A stretch of DNA of 64,000 nucleotides from an uncultured beta proteobacterium. GTDB taxonomy: Bacteria > Pseudomonadota > Gammaproteobacteria > Burkholderiales > Burkholderiaceae. The notes below the pieces were generated by a model. It saw only the letters and a list, made by a program, of their open reading frames with translations. It made no database searches and had not been told where the DNA came from. A program made the translations under genes and the position numbers. Every line of letters begins with the position of its first letter. Position 1 is the stretch's first letter. Location of the stretch: NCBI GenBank assembly GCA_903871735.1, contig CAIQHU010000060.1, positions 62,001 to 126,000 of the forward strand. Direction: 5' to 3'. Of this stretch, positions 9,335 through 18,809 are shown one piece after another.

Positions 9335-10107
9335 GTCTTTTACTGAAACCTATTTCTTACCAAAAGAGATTCCTGAGTTGGTTTTTGATGATTACTTTGC
9401 TGGTGGTGTTGATAATTCATCAATTACCTGCCCGTTGGGTGATTCGTATAGTTGCAGATCAGACATTTTGCCAAGTACATTTAAAAGATATTTCTGGGAC
9501 GATTTGGCAGGGTAGTGCATCTCTAGGAATTGCGCAATTAGTACCTGGTTCAACTGCGTGTAGTCGTTCAAAAACGATCACAGAACGATTTAATTGGGAT
9601 TTAAAATGCTCTTTGAACGATTGGTCATGTTTTTTGAGGGTTGAACATCTCGCTTTTGAAAAACCCCTGATGATTAGTTGGGCTGATGGCCGGTGGAAGC
9701 TTTCCAATAATATTTTGAAGATATCTGCGCATTTACTAGAAAACTTGGGTAGTCCATGGAATACGATTAAGCCAGTTGGGCAATTGACTGCTAGTTGGTC
9801 TGATCTGGAATTAGGGCAAGGTGGGCTGGGGAGTTTAAGGATTGTGATGCATGAAATATCAAGTCCAATTAGTCCCGTCGTGCCACTGGGTAGTTACGAG
9901 ATTATGATGAATATGGCGATGTTAGATCAGTGGGACCTCAAAACGCTGATGGGGCCTCTAGTTTTAGCCGGACAGGGTAAGATACACGACCGGCAGTTAT
10001 CTTTTGTTGGTCAGGCCTTTGCCTTGAACCAAAATACGGAATCACTGGCAAGTTTGTTATCCTTGATAGGTGTGCAGCAGGGCGATATTTATCGTTTGCA
10101 ATTTTGA
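9331..10107 (+). CDS. gspN: Type II secretion system protein GspN
   Basis: N-terminal TM, LPARWV, ISGTIWQGSASLGIAQ motif; ATGA overlap with gspM. Confidence 0.88.
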   Translation: MSLLLKPISYQKRFLSWFLMITLLVVLIIHQLPARWVIRIVADQTFCQVHLKDISGTIWQGSASLGIAQLVPGSTACSRSKTITERFNWDLKCSLNDWSCFLRVEHLAFEKPLMISWADGRWKLSNNILKISAHLLENLGSPWNTIKPVGQLTASWSDLELGQGGLGSLRIVMHEISSPISPVVPLGSYEIMMNMAMLDQWDLKTLMGPLVLAGQGKIHDRQLSFVGQAFALNQNTESLASLLSLIGVQQGDIYRLQF

Positions 10108-12272
10108 GAGTATTTTTGATGCAATATTTGTTGAGAAAACTAGTTATTTTAGGAAGTTATCTGTTCTTCGGGATAGGTTTGGGATATGCGCAGCCCAGTA
10201 CTACAGACAGTATTAACTTAGCTTTTTTTAATACGGACATTGAAGCGGTGGTTAGTGCGATAGCAAAAGCCACGAATCAGACGATCATCTTAGACCCTAA
10301 GGTTAAGGGTGTAATGAGTTTATCTAGTGCTCGCCCAGTTTCATCTGTAAAAGCCTTAGAGGCTTTATCAACAGCTCTTAGAATGAATGGTTATGCCTTA
10401 ATTGATGCGAATGGTACCTACCGGGTCGTCACTGATGCAGAAGCGAAATTACAAAGTACATTAGTCACTGGTAAGCGTATTGGTGGTGATGAGGTGATTA
10501 CGCGCGTCTTTAAATTACAGCAAGAGTCGGCCAATAACTTAGTCGCCACGCTCAAGCCTTTAGTTTCACCGAATAGTTCGATGAATGCGTATTCAGGTAA
10601 CAACTCCATTGTCATTACGGATTACGCTAGTAACATCCAGCGGATTGCCCAGCTAATTGCTTCATTAGATACCCCAGATGCTGGCAAGGTCCAAAGTATT
10701 CAGTTGAAAAATGCCACGGCGCTGGAGACAGTTGCTTTATTAACCAAGATATTTGATACAACTAATACAGCTAATCCGGAGCCGGCTTTTAAGATTGCGT
10801 TTGTTGCTGAGCCAAGGAGTAATTCGATATTAATTCGTGGGGGGACTTCGGATAAGCTGGCCCAGGTACGAAGTTTAATTGCCAATTTAGATGTTCCTCA
10901 AAAAGAAAAGTTTGGCAATATTTGGGTTGTCCCATTAAAAAATGCCGACGCCACCAAATTGGCGATCACCTTACGGGCTATTGTTGCTGCTGATGCCTCT
11001 TTATCTGCCCAGGCAACGGGTCAACAACTTGGTGTTCAGACTTTACCAAATCCAGCGATGAATCAAAATCCAAGCGCGAGTCTAAATTCAGCCAATTTAG
11101 CCAATGTTAGCTCTGGACAAATGGGTTCGAGTGCCGCTACTTCTGCATTGACTAGCTCTAGCGCGCCGTCTACTGGGGGCATTATTCAGGCAGATCCTTC
11201 GACGAATTCACTCATTATTACGGCTAGTGAGCCACTTTTTCGTAATTTAAAACAAGTCATTGAACAACTAGACAAGCGGCGGGCCCAAGTCTATATAGAG
11301 GCATTGATTGTCGAGTTGAGTGCTGCGGACGCTGCCCAGATTGGTGTGCAGTGGCAAAATATTTCTGGTACGAGTAATAATGCAGTCTATTCAGGAACCA
11401 ATTTTAATGCTGGAGTTGGGACTGGCGCAAACGTGGTTAATTTGAGTAGCAGCACGAACGCCATTTTAAGTGGTGGTGGCACGGCGACCTCGGCCACGGT
11501 CGCGCCAGCCGCTGGTTTAAACCTGGGGTTGATCAAAAGTTTTGTAGGCGGAACAGGAATTTCTGCTCTTGTGAATGCCCTAGAGTCGCGAGCTGGCACG
11601 AATATCTTATCGACACCTAATTTGATGACGCTCGATAATGAAGAAGCTAGGATTGTGGTTGGTCAAAACGTCCCGATTATTACTGGCCAGTTTTCGCAGG
11701 GGACGGTTAGTTCAACGGGGGTAAACCCATTTCAGACAGTCGCTCGTCAGGATATTGGCGTGACTTTGCGAGTTAAGCCACAGATTTCTGAGACGGGGAC
11801 AATTAAGTTACAGATTTATCAAGAGGTTTCCTCAATAAACACTAGTCTTTCAACCACGACTGGTGGATATGTCTTGAATAAAAGAAATATTGAGTCCAAT
11901 GTGTTGGTTGACGATGGTCAAATGTTAGTGCTTGGCGGTTTAATGCAAGATAGCTATACAGATAGTGCCTTTAAGGTACCTTATTTGAGTAATATTCCTT
12001 ATTTAGGCGCGCTCTTTCGGTCCGATGCGAAAACCAGAGAGAAGTCTAATTTGATGGTCTTTTTAAGGCCGAAAATAGTCAAGGACGAGAATGAGTTAAA
12101 GAATTTGTCGGATAGTTCTTTTGATTCGATGAATCAAAGAAGAGAAAACTTTGAGCAAGCTCCTAAATTAGTTCCTAAGGAGAAATTACCGACTATGGAT
12201 GAATTCTCAACAATTCAGACGCCTAGCAGTAAAGAGTCGAGTCCCGCGGCAGTGCCTTTTGCTGTGAAATGA
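10104..12272 (+). CDS. gspD: Type II secretion system secretin GspD
   Basis: Repeated N domains, VYIEALIVELSAADAAQIGVQW, NEEARIVVGQNVPIITG, VDDGQMLVLGGLMQD secretin motifs. Confidence 0.97.
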   Translation: MRVFLMQYLLRKLVILGSYLFFGIGLGYAQPSTTDSINLAFFNTDIEAVVSAIAKATNQTIILDPKVKGVMSLSSARPVSSVKALEALSTALRMNGYALIDANGTYRVVTDAEAKLQSTLVTGKRIGGDEVITRVFKLQQESANNLVATLKPLVSPNSSMNAYSGNNSIVITDYASNIQRIAQLIASLDTPDAGKVQSIQLKNATALETVALLTKIFDTTNTANPEPAFKIAFVAEPRSNSILIRGGTSDKLAQVRSLIANLDVPQKEKFGNIWVVPLKNADATKLAITLRAIVAADASLSAQATGQQLGVQTLPNPAMNQNPSASLNSANLANVSSGQMGSSAATSALTSSSAPSTGGIIQADPSTNSLIITASEPLFRNLKQVIEQLDKRRAQVYIEALIVELSAADAAQIGVQWQNISGTSNNAVYSGTNFNAGVGTGANVVNLSSSTNAILSGGGTATSATVAPAAGLNLGLIKSFVGGTGISALVNALESRAGTNILSTPNLMTLDNEEARIVVGQNVPIITGQFSQGTVSSTGVNPFQTVARQDIGVTLRVKPQISETGTIKLQIYQEVSSINTSLSTTTGGYVLNKRNIESNVLVDDGQMLVLGGLMQDSYTDSAFKVPYLSNIPYLGALFRSDAKTREKSNLMVFLRPKIVKDENELKNLSDSSFDSMNQRRENFEQAPKLVPKEKLPTMDEFSTIQTPSSKESSPAAVPFAVK

Positions 12273-12322
12273 TTCGGATTATTTCGTTTACTCGTGTGTC
12301 GTTTTGCATATAAGGTATAAAA

Positions 12323-13723
12323 GTGTTCAAGATCCCCTTCTCGTATAGCAAAGCGCATGAAGTCCTCTTGCAATCTTCGGGGGGGCAGGCGGAAGTTTTA
12401 TGGCATACCACCAATACGCCTTGGCATTGTATTCAAGAGGTGATGAGTCTGGTTGGGCCGATACATCGGCAATTAAAACCGAGCGCTACTTTATTGCAAG
12501 AAATTAATGAAGCCTATGCCAGGGACGATACCGACGCTGCTCAAGTAGCTGATGAAGTAGAGGAGTCGGTTGACTTATCGCAGTTATTACAAGAGATGCC
12601 GATTGCGCAAGACTTGTTAGAAATGACCAATGATGCCCCCGTCGTGCGGATGATTAATAGTCTTTTGAAGCAGGCTAGTCGAGATGGCGTATCGGATATT
12701 CATCTGGAAGTTTTTGAGCGGCAATCGGTCGTGCGATTTCGGGTTGATGGCCATTTAAGAGATATTGTCAATATGCGTAAGGATTTGCATAGCGCCCTCG
12801 TCTCGCGAATTAAGATCCTGGCTTCCCTAGATATTGCTGAGAAAAGATTGCCCCAGGACGGTCGTATTTCATTGCGGGTTGGTGGTCGTCCGATTGATGT
12901 TCGTGTATCCACTTTACCAACAGCACATGGTGAGCGAGTTGTTTTACGAATTCTAGACAAGGACTTTAGTAAATTAGACTTAGTTCGGCAGGGCATGAGT
13001 GGGCAAACTTTTTCAGAGTTTGATGCTTTAATTCACCGGCCGCATGGTATTGTTTTAGTAACTGGTCCGACTGGTAGTGGAAAAACGACTACTTTGTATG
13101 GTGCTTTGTTACGTCTTCGATCGACGGTGAATAACATTATGACGGTTGAAGATCCGATTGAATATAACTTAGATGGGATTGGACAGACGCAGGTAAATCC
13201 CCGCATTGACATGAACTTTGCTCGGGCCCTACGAGCGATTTTGCGTCAGGATCCGGATATTGTGATGATTGGGGAGATTCGTGATTTAGAAACTGCCCAA
13301 ATTGCCATTCAGGCCTCTTTGACAGGGCACTTGGTTTTGGCGACCCTGCACACGAATGACGCTCCTTCGGCGGTTACTCGACTGATTGATATGGGTATTG
13401 AGCCGTTTTTACTTTCATCTTCTTTGCTGGGGGTTTTGGGTCAACGGCTCATTCGATTAATTTGTGCGAGTTGCCAGGGTGTTGGCTGCTCTGTATGTGG
13501 TGCTTCAGGGTTTAGTGGTCGGGCTGGCGTTTATGAATTAATGACGATTAACGATATCATCCGCGACTTAATTCATCAGTCTGCAGCAGAAAGTAGTATC
13601 CGTCAAAAAGCGCAATTAGGTGGAATGCGAACCATGGCAGAAGATGCGCAGAGATGGTTTGATGCTGGGAAGACGACGCAACAAGAAATTCTGCGCGTAA
13701 CTGGCAACTCGGTACCTGATTAA
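12323..13723 (+). CDS. gspE: Type II secretion system ATPase GspE
   Basis: Walker A GPTGSGKTTTLYGAL, MTVEDPIEY, RAILRQDPDIVMIGEIRD, CASCQGVGCSVCGASGFSGRAGVYEL. Confidence 0.97.
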   Translation: MFKIPFSYSKAHEVLLQSSGGQAEVLWHTTNTPWHCIQEVMSLVGPIHRQLKPSATLLQEINEAYARDDTDAAQVADEVEESVDLSQLLQEMPIAQDLLEMTNDAPVVRMINSLLKQASRDGVSDIHLEVFERQSVVRFRVDGHLRDIVNMRKDLHSALVSRIKILASLDIAEKRLPQDGRISLRVGGRPIDVRVSTLPTAHGERVVLRILDKDFSKLDLVRQGMSGQTFSEFDALIHRPHGIVLVTGPTGSGKTTTLYGALLRLRSTVNNIMTVEDPIEYNLDGIGQTQVNPRIDMNFARALRAILRQDPDIVMIGEIRDLETAQIAIQASLTGHLVLATLHTNDAPSAVTRLIDMGIEPFLLSSSLLGVLGQRLIRLICASCQGVGCSVCGASGFSGRAGVYELMTINDIIRDLIHQSAAESSIRQKAQLGGMRTMAEDAQRWFDAGKTTQQEILRVTGNSVPD

Positions 13724-13727
13724 CGCT

Positions 13728-14948
13728 ATGCCACGTTTTCATTTTGAAGCGGTATCGTATTCTGGAAGTACTGAAAAAGGGATATTAGAGAGTGATTCTT
13801 TGCAATCTGCTCGGCAACTATTACTGAGTAAGCAGCTTGTTCCTATCTCGCTAAGCCCTTATCAAGAAAACGCGAAGAAGAGTATTTGGCAGCAAATCAC
13901 CTTCAGTAAGCAGCGTCTTAGTCAAGATGAATTAGCCTTTTTTACGAAGCAGTTTGCTTTATTAATTCGCTCTGGTATTCCCATTGATCAGGCTTTGGCA
14001 ATTTTGTCAGAAGAGACAACTTCTTCTCATGTGCAGGATATTTTAGAGGGTGTCTTAGATGAATTGCGATCTGGTATGCCACTTTCAAAGGCGATCAGCA
14101 CGCAGCCGAAATCTTTTGATACCTTGTATCAAGGTATTGTTGCAGGTGCAGAGCAAAGTGGAAAATTAGGCTTAGTCTTACAAGAATTATCTTTGTTTTT
14201 GGACAAGCGGCAAGCTCTACGACAGCAAATAACGAATGCTTTAGTATATCCAGCGCTATTAATTAGTATCTCGATCATGGTGGTTATCTTTTTGATGACG
14301 AGTGTAGTGCCGCAGATTGCGAGAGTTTTTGCTAGTTCAAAACAGCAATTACCATTTTTAACGCGTTTTATTTTAGGCTTATCTGAGTTTTTAACGACCT
14401 GGGGTTGGCTCTTATTACTGATCTTATTATTGACTGGTTTTTGCGTACATTTTCTCATCAAAAAGGAGCGGATCAGAAAGTCTTTTGACGGATTTTGTTT
14501 GAATTTACCGATGATTGGCCATTTAATCCGATCATTTGAAGTTGCCCGTTTTGCCAATAGTATGTCGATGATGATTGCCGCGAACGTACCGATACTGGAT
14601 GCTTTGCAGACTGCCAGGCAGACCCTATCCAATGTGGTTTTACAGTTTGCCATTGTGGATACTGAAAAGCGGGTACGAGAAGGCACTAGTTTTTCACGTG
14701 CACTTGGTATGACGGGGGTATTTCCAAGTTTATTGATTCATTTGATTCGGGCGGGAGAATCTTCTGGTCAATTAGCGCAAATGTTAAAGTACGGTGCGCA
14801 AAATGCTGAATTAGATGCTCAGCAAAAAACAAAGATGATTTCGACCTTACTAGAGCCCATTTTGATTTTATTGATGGGCCTGATTGTTTTGGCAATTGTC
14901 TTGGCGGTAATGGAGCCTATTTTGGAGATGAACTCAGGTATTCGTTAA
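13728..14948 (+). CDS. gspF: Type II secretion system inner-membrane protein GspF
   Basis: FFTKQFALLIRSGIPIDQALAIL, LVYPALLISISIMVVIFLMTSVVPQ, T2SS_F duplication, LLEPILILLMG. Confidence 0.97.
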   Translation: MPRFHFEAVSYSGSTEKGILESDSLQSARQLLLSKQLVPISLSPYQENAKKSIWQQITFSKQRLSQDELAFFTKQFALLIRSGIPIDQALAILSEETTSSHVQDILEGVLDELRSGMPLSKAISTQPKSFDTLYQGIVAGAEQSGKLGLVLQELSLFLDKRQALRQQITNALVYPALLISISIMVVIFLMTSVVPQIARVFASSKQQLPFLTRFILGLSEFLTTWGWLLLLILLLTGFCVHFLIKKERIRKSFDGFCLNLPMIGHLIRSFEVARFANSMSMMIAANVPILDALQTARQTLSNVVLQFAIVDTEKRVREGTSFSRALGMTGVFPSLLIHLIRAGESSGQLAQMLKYGAQNAELDAQQKTKMISTLLEPILILLMGLIVLAIVLAVMEPILEMNSGIR

Positions 14949-14985
14949 GTTTTGAGCAAAGAGCCTAGCATCCTGACAGCAGGCC

Positions 14986-15216
14986 TTAGTTAGACATCGA
15001 GGTTGACTCTTTCAATTTGGTTTTAGCTGTATCACTAATATCTAGAACCACTGATGGTGAAATTGGGTTGGGTGTGGAGTTGGATTGGGTGGCTACTTGA
15101 TTGAGTTTGGTTTCATCATTATTGATGGTTGTTGTGGATTTGGTTGGTGTAAGACTTGAGTCAAGTTTGGAGAAGACTTGATCTGCTGAGCTAAGAGCAT
15201 AGGAAGAGACATTCAT
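14986..15216 (-). CDS. Small uncharacterised protein (76 aa), paralog of 16103..16315
   Basis: MNVSSYALSSADQVFS...STPNPISPSVVLDISDTAK shares both termini with the 70-aa ORF. Confidence 0.75.
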   Translation of the reverse strand: MNVSSYALSSADQVFSKLDSSLTPTKSTTTINNDETKLNQVATQSNSTPNPISPSVVLDISDTAKTKLKESTSMSN

Positions 15217-15326
15217 CGTGCAATCCTTTCAATCTGTAATGTGAATAATCATATCATTTTTACATATTGAGAGGAATTTTTTGGCTTATAGGGTCATCAA
15301 ACGGGTAAGTTTATAAAGAGATATTT

Positions 15327-15953
15327 ATGAGTTCGATATTAAAGCAGTTACTTGGTATAAAAAATCCAGTTTTTTTACAGCAACTCATAGACGCAATGTG
15401 TAAGCCAATCGAGCCCTTAGTTAGCGAGGCTTTATTACAGGTTGGTGAGCTTGTGGATCAGGTTTCTGGGGAATTTGATATTAAAAGTGCAGAAATACAG
15501 GCATTTGACCAGGTTTTGAGAGAACAAGACGCGGCTGCGATTAGCGCACTCCAAACGTTAAAGCTGGCAAAGCCCAATGAGGTGAGTATTTTAAATAGTT
15601 TGTGGCAGATCTCATCGGGCAAGCCTTTGGGCAGTGAGTTTAGTCCTCTACTAGGTCTTAAGCAACTACAAAGTGATGCAAAAGCGGCTTTGCTTGCAAT
15701 CCAACAGCTGCAGGCGCAAATCAAGTACATGCGGCACCTATCCAGTGCAGTGCGAAAAATTACTAAGGAGCGTCAATTAGGATCTCAAAGTTCCAAAGAG
15801 GCGGTTTCTGAGTTAACTGAATATCTCTTAAATCGAAGAACAAGATCAATTTTAAAGCAGGCTTATGAACGAGGTTGGATGCCAGAGGTACCCTTAAACA
15901 GTTCGGCAGAGCGAGCAATTTTTAAAGAAATTTGGTATCTAGTAAAAAAGTAA
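15327..15953 (+). CDS. Hypothetical protein, predicted helical and cytoplasmic (208 aa)
   Basis: Uninterrupted ORF, no signal peptide or recognisable motif; lies between the two small paralogs. Confidence 0.65.
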   Translation: MSSILKQLLGIKNPVFLQQLIDAMCKPIEPLVSEALLQVGELVDQVSGEFDIKSAEIQAFDQVLREQDAAAISALQTLKLAKPNEVSILNSLWQISSGKPLGSEFSPLLGLKQLQSDAKAALLAIQQLQAQIKYMRHLSSAVRKITKERQLGSQSSKEAVSELTEYLLNRRTRSILKQAYERGWMPEVPLNSSAERAIFKEIWYLVKK

Positions 15954-16102
15954 GGAAGTAAAGAAGGATGTCCAGTCCGTAAAGTTTGACAGGATAGCAC
16001 TTAGCTAGGACCAATTAGGAAACAGAATATAAAAAAGGAACTACTGTAAATCGGGGGCAGGGGTGAGTCTTTGGTGAAGAAAACCTGTATTGCGTGTGTT
16101 CT

Positions 16103-16315
16103 TTACAAAGACATCTTAGCTGTTCCGCTAATATCTAAAACCACGGCCGGGGAGACAGGGTTGGGAGCGGATTGTTGTTGAGCAGCTTCAGCAGATTTAC
16201 CAAAATTGTTTATATTATCTCGAATCACATTGAGTGACTTCGCATAATTTTGGTTCGCTTGAATGCTAGAAAAGACATCATCTGAAGAAGTTAGCGAGTA
16301 GGATGAGATATTCAT
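16103..16315 (-). CDS. Small uncharacterised protein (70 aa), paralog of 14986..15216
   Basis: MNISSYSLTSSDDVFS...SAPNPVSPAVVLDISGTAK. Confidence 0.75.
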   Translation of the reverse strand: MNISSYSLTSSDDVFSSIQANQNYAKSLNVIRDNINNFGKSAEAAQQQSAPNPVSPAVVLDISGTAKMSL

Positions 16316-16524
16316 AAATTTTTTTCAATTAATTAGAATAAGGTCACTATATCATTTATTCGATATATTGGCTAAATATTTGCAGATTTATTGATAAAAC
16401 AGGTGCTTTATGCAATGCGAGTTGGGAAAAGTCAGTCCTGCGCTGATCCATTTAGTTATTTTGGGTACTTGGAGTGCTTCTTGATGCATGTAAGTCGTAC
16501 TTAACTACAGAAGATGGTGGATAG

Positions 16525-17580
16525 ATGTTTAGTTTAGATTTGCAAGAATGGGGTAGTCCCTTACAAAAAGTATTAAGAGCTCAGCCGATCCCTCAGGGTT
16601 CTGAGGTACTGATCAAACTCAAGTATTGTGGTGTATGTCATAGTGACGTACACATTCGGGATGGATATTTCGAGTTGGGCAGTGGTAAACGGTTTCAGAT
16701 GCAAGAGCGCGGTATGAAACTGCCCATGACGATGGGTCATGAACCCTATGGAACTGTTATTACTGCCGGCGAAGACGCTAATGATGTGCCGGTTGGAGAA
16801 GATCGGCTGGTTTATCCTTGGACTGGCTGTGGACAATGCCCTAGTTGCTTAGCACAGATGGACAATTGGTGTATGCAGCCAAGATATTTAGGTATCCAAA
16901 GACCAGGGGGGTATGCCAGTTACTTATTAGTCCCTGATGTGAAGTACTTAATCGATGTCGGCGGAATCGATCCGATTTTTGCATCGGTTTTGGCTTGCTC
17001 GGGTTTAACTGCTTACTCAGCGATCAAAAAACTTCAGCCCTGTAGCCTTGCAGATCATATCGTGATTTTCGGGGGAGGTGGCCTCGGTTTAATGGCGATT
17101 GCGATTTTAAAAGCCCTTGGCCATAAGAGTATTGTTTTGGCAGAAATTGATGAAAAGAAATGGGCACTAGCTCGCACGGCGGGAGCTACCATGCTTATCA
17201 ATCCCCAGCGATACGAAGAGGCTATTGAGCAATTAAAAAGTGTCACTGGAGGTTTATGGGGTGCGATTGATTTTGTAGGGGCTACGCAAACCGCAGAAGT
17301 AGCACTGCAGTCTTTACGAAAAGGTGGCAGATTGATTAGTGTGGGACTATTTGGTGGGGAGATTAAGTTGCCAACGGTTACTTTGGCGCAGCGTGCCTTG
17401 ACAATTCAAGGGTCGTATGTCGGTTCTTTACCAGAATTAAGAGAAGTTGTTGAATTAGCTAAAACAGGTCGTTTACAGCCACTTCCCTTGAGCACTTGTA
17501 GCGCAGATGAGATATCCAGTGTTTTAGATCAACTCAAGTTAGGGCAAGTACAAGGTCGGGTAGTTGCTCGGTTTGATTAG
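16525..17580 (+). CDS. Zinc-dependent alcohol dehydrogenase
   Basis: CGVCHSDVHIRDG, GHEPYGTV, CGQCPSCLAQMDNWC, GGGGLGLMAI. Confidence 0.93.
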   Translation: MFSLDLQEWGSPLQKVLRAQPIPQGSEVLIKLKYCGVCHSDVHIRDGYFELGSGKRFQMQERGMKLPMTMGHEPYGTVITAGEDANDVPVGEDRLVYPWTGCGQCPSCLAQMDNWCMQPRYLGIQRPGGYASYLLVPDVKYLIDVGGIDPIFASVLACSGLTAYSAIKKLQPCSLADHIVIFGGGGLGLMAIAILKALGHKSIVLAEIDEKKWALARTAGATMLINPQRYEEAIEQLKSVTGGLWGAIDFVGATQTAEVALQSLRKGGRLISVGLFGGEIKLPTVTLAQRALTIQGSYVGSLPELREVVELAKTGRLQPLPLSTCSADEISSVLDQLKLGQVQGRVVARFD

Positions 17581-17708
17581 TGAGCGGTATTAGACCCTTT
17601 AGAGTAGCACCAAGACTCCGAGGAAAGATCGATTTTATTTTTTAAAAGACATGATGCAAAATCCGTGAATGTTCCGCCAATATCAATGCCTATTGACCAA
17701 TGTGACAC
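17577..17708 (-). pseudogene. Truncated 5' remnant of a hydantoinase/5-oxoprolinase subunit A (HyuA)-like gene
   Basis: GTG at 17706-17708 preceded by AAGGA; frame reads MSHWSIGIDIGGTFTDFASCLLKNKIDLSSESWCYSKGSNTAH*; IGIDIGGTFTDF is the HyuA N-terminal signature, and the rest of the gene is missing. Confidence 0.75.
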
Positions 17709-17800
17709 AGAGATATCCTTGTAAAAATAATCAAGAAACAATAATACTTCGCTGGTATGCAGGAAGTTGAGTGATCATACTTTTAGTTTGCCTAAAAAAT

Positions 17801-18799
17801 TTAGTCAGCTTGCGCACCTGAGTCTTTAACAACTTTTGCCCATTTTTGGACCTCAGAGCTAACATGTGAAGAAAACTGAGCAATGGTTCCACCTACAGGA
17901 TCTGAGCCTTCTTTTGCCAAAACACTTCTAAATTCTGGATCACTCAGGATACGATTTACGACTTCATTTAGTTTGTTAACAATATCTGATGGGGTATTTG
18001 CTGGGACAAATAAGCCTTGCCATGAGTTAATTTCGTAATTAGGGTAACCTATTTCAGATATTGTTGGAGTATCTGGAAGAGAGCTCACCCTGTTTTTTGT
18101 AGTCACTGCTAGAGCCCGTAATTTACCACTCTTAATATGTGGAAGCATACCTGGCAGGAGGCCGAAATGCGTTTCAACTTGGCCTGCTAATAAATCGTTT
18201 AAAACAGGCGCATTACCTTTGTACGGAATATGCGTCATTTGGATATTAGTAATTGTTTTAAACATTTCACCCGCAAGGTGAGGGGACGTCCCCGAGCCAG
18301 ATGAGGCGTAATTCAATTTACCAGTATTTTCTTTCGCGTAAGTAATAAATTCTTGAATTGTTTTTGGTGGCAATGAGGAGTTAATTACAAGAACAAGCGG
18401 TAAGGATGAGATTTGAATTACAGGTTGAAGATCATTCAGAGTGTCGTAGCTTAATTTTGATCTTAGGCCTGCGTTAATTGCTAGAGAGATTGTGGTCAGT
18501 AAAATCGTATGTCCATCAGCTAATGATTTAGCTGCATGGGCTACACCTATAGTAGATCCTCCACCAGCACGATTTTCTACTACTACGGGTTTACCAAGTT
18601 GTGAAGAAAGTTTTTGGCCTATGGCTCTTGCAGTTACGTCTGTGCTACCACCCGCGACAAAAGGCACAATAATCGTAATGGGTTTGCTGGGATAGTTTTG
18701 GGCCAAAATTGGTGTTGGGCTAAAACAAACAGTTGCCAGGACTAAAGCAATTAGATAGTTTTTACTGATTTGCCAATCGGAGGAGGATATGTATATCAT
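17801..18799 (-). CDS. Bug/TctC-family substrate-binding protein
   Basis: Signal peptide, ITIIVPFVAGGSTDVTAR, VENRAGGGSTIGVA, PYKGNAPVLNDLLAGQV. Confidence 0.95.
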   Translation of the reverse strand: MIYISSSDWQISKNYLIALVLATVCFSPTPILAQNYPSKPITIIVPFVAGGSTDVTARAIGQKLSSQLGKPVVVENRAGGGSTIGVAHAAKSLADGHTILLTTISLAINAGLRSKLSYDTLNDLQPVIQISSLPLVLVINSSLPPKTIQEFITYAKENTGKLNYASSGSGTSPHLAGEMFKTITNIQMTHIPYKGNAPVLNDLLAGQVETHFGLLPGMLPHIKSGKLRALAVTTKNRVSSLPDTPTISEIGYPNYEINSWQGLFVPANTPSDIVNKLNEVVNRILSDPEFRSVLAKEGSDPVGGTIAQFSSHVSSEVQKWAKVVKDSGAQAD

Positions 18800-18809
18800 T
18801 TCTTTAAAG

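Noticed and set aside
14129-14686. 185-aa minus-strand ORF
   Set aside because: Fully antisense to gspF, which has clear T2SS_F motifs; the peptide is basic and low-complexity, as expected from an antisense frame
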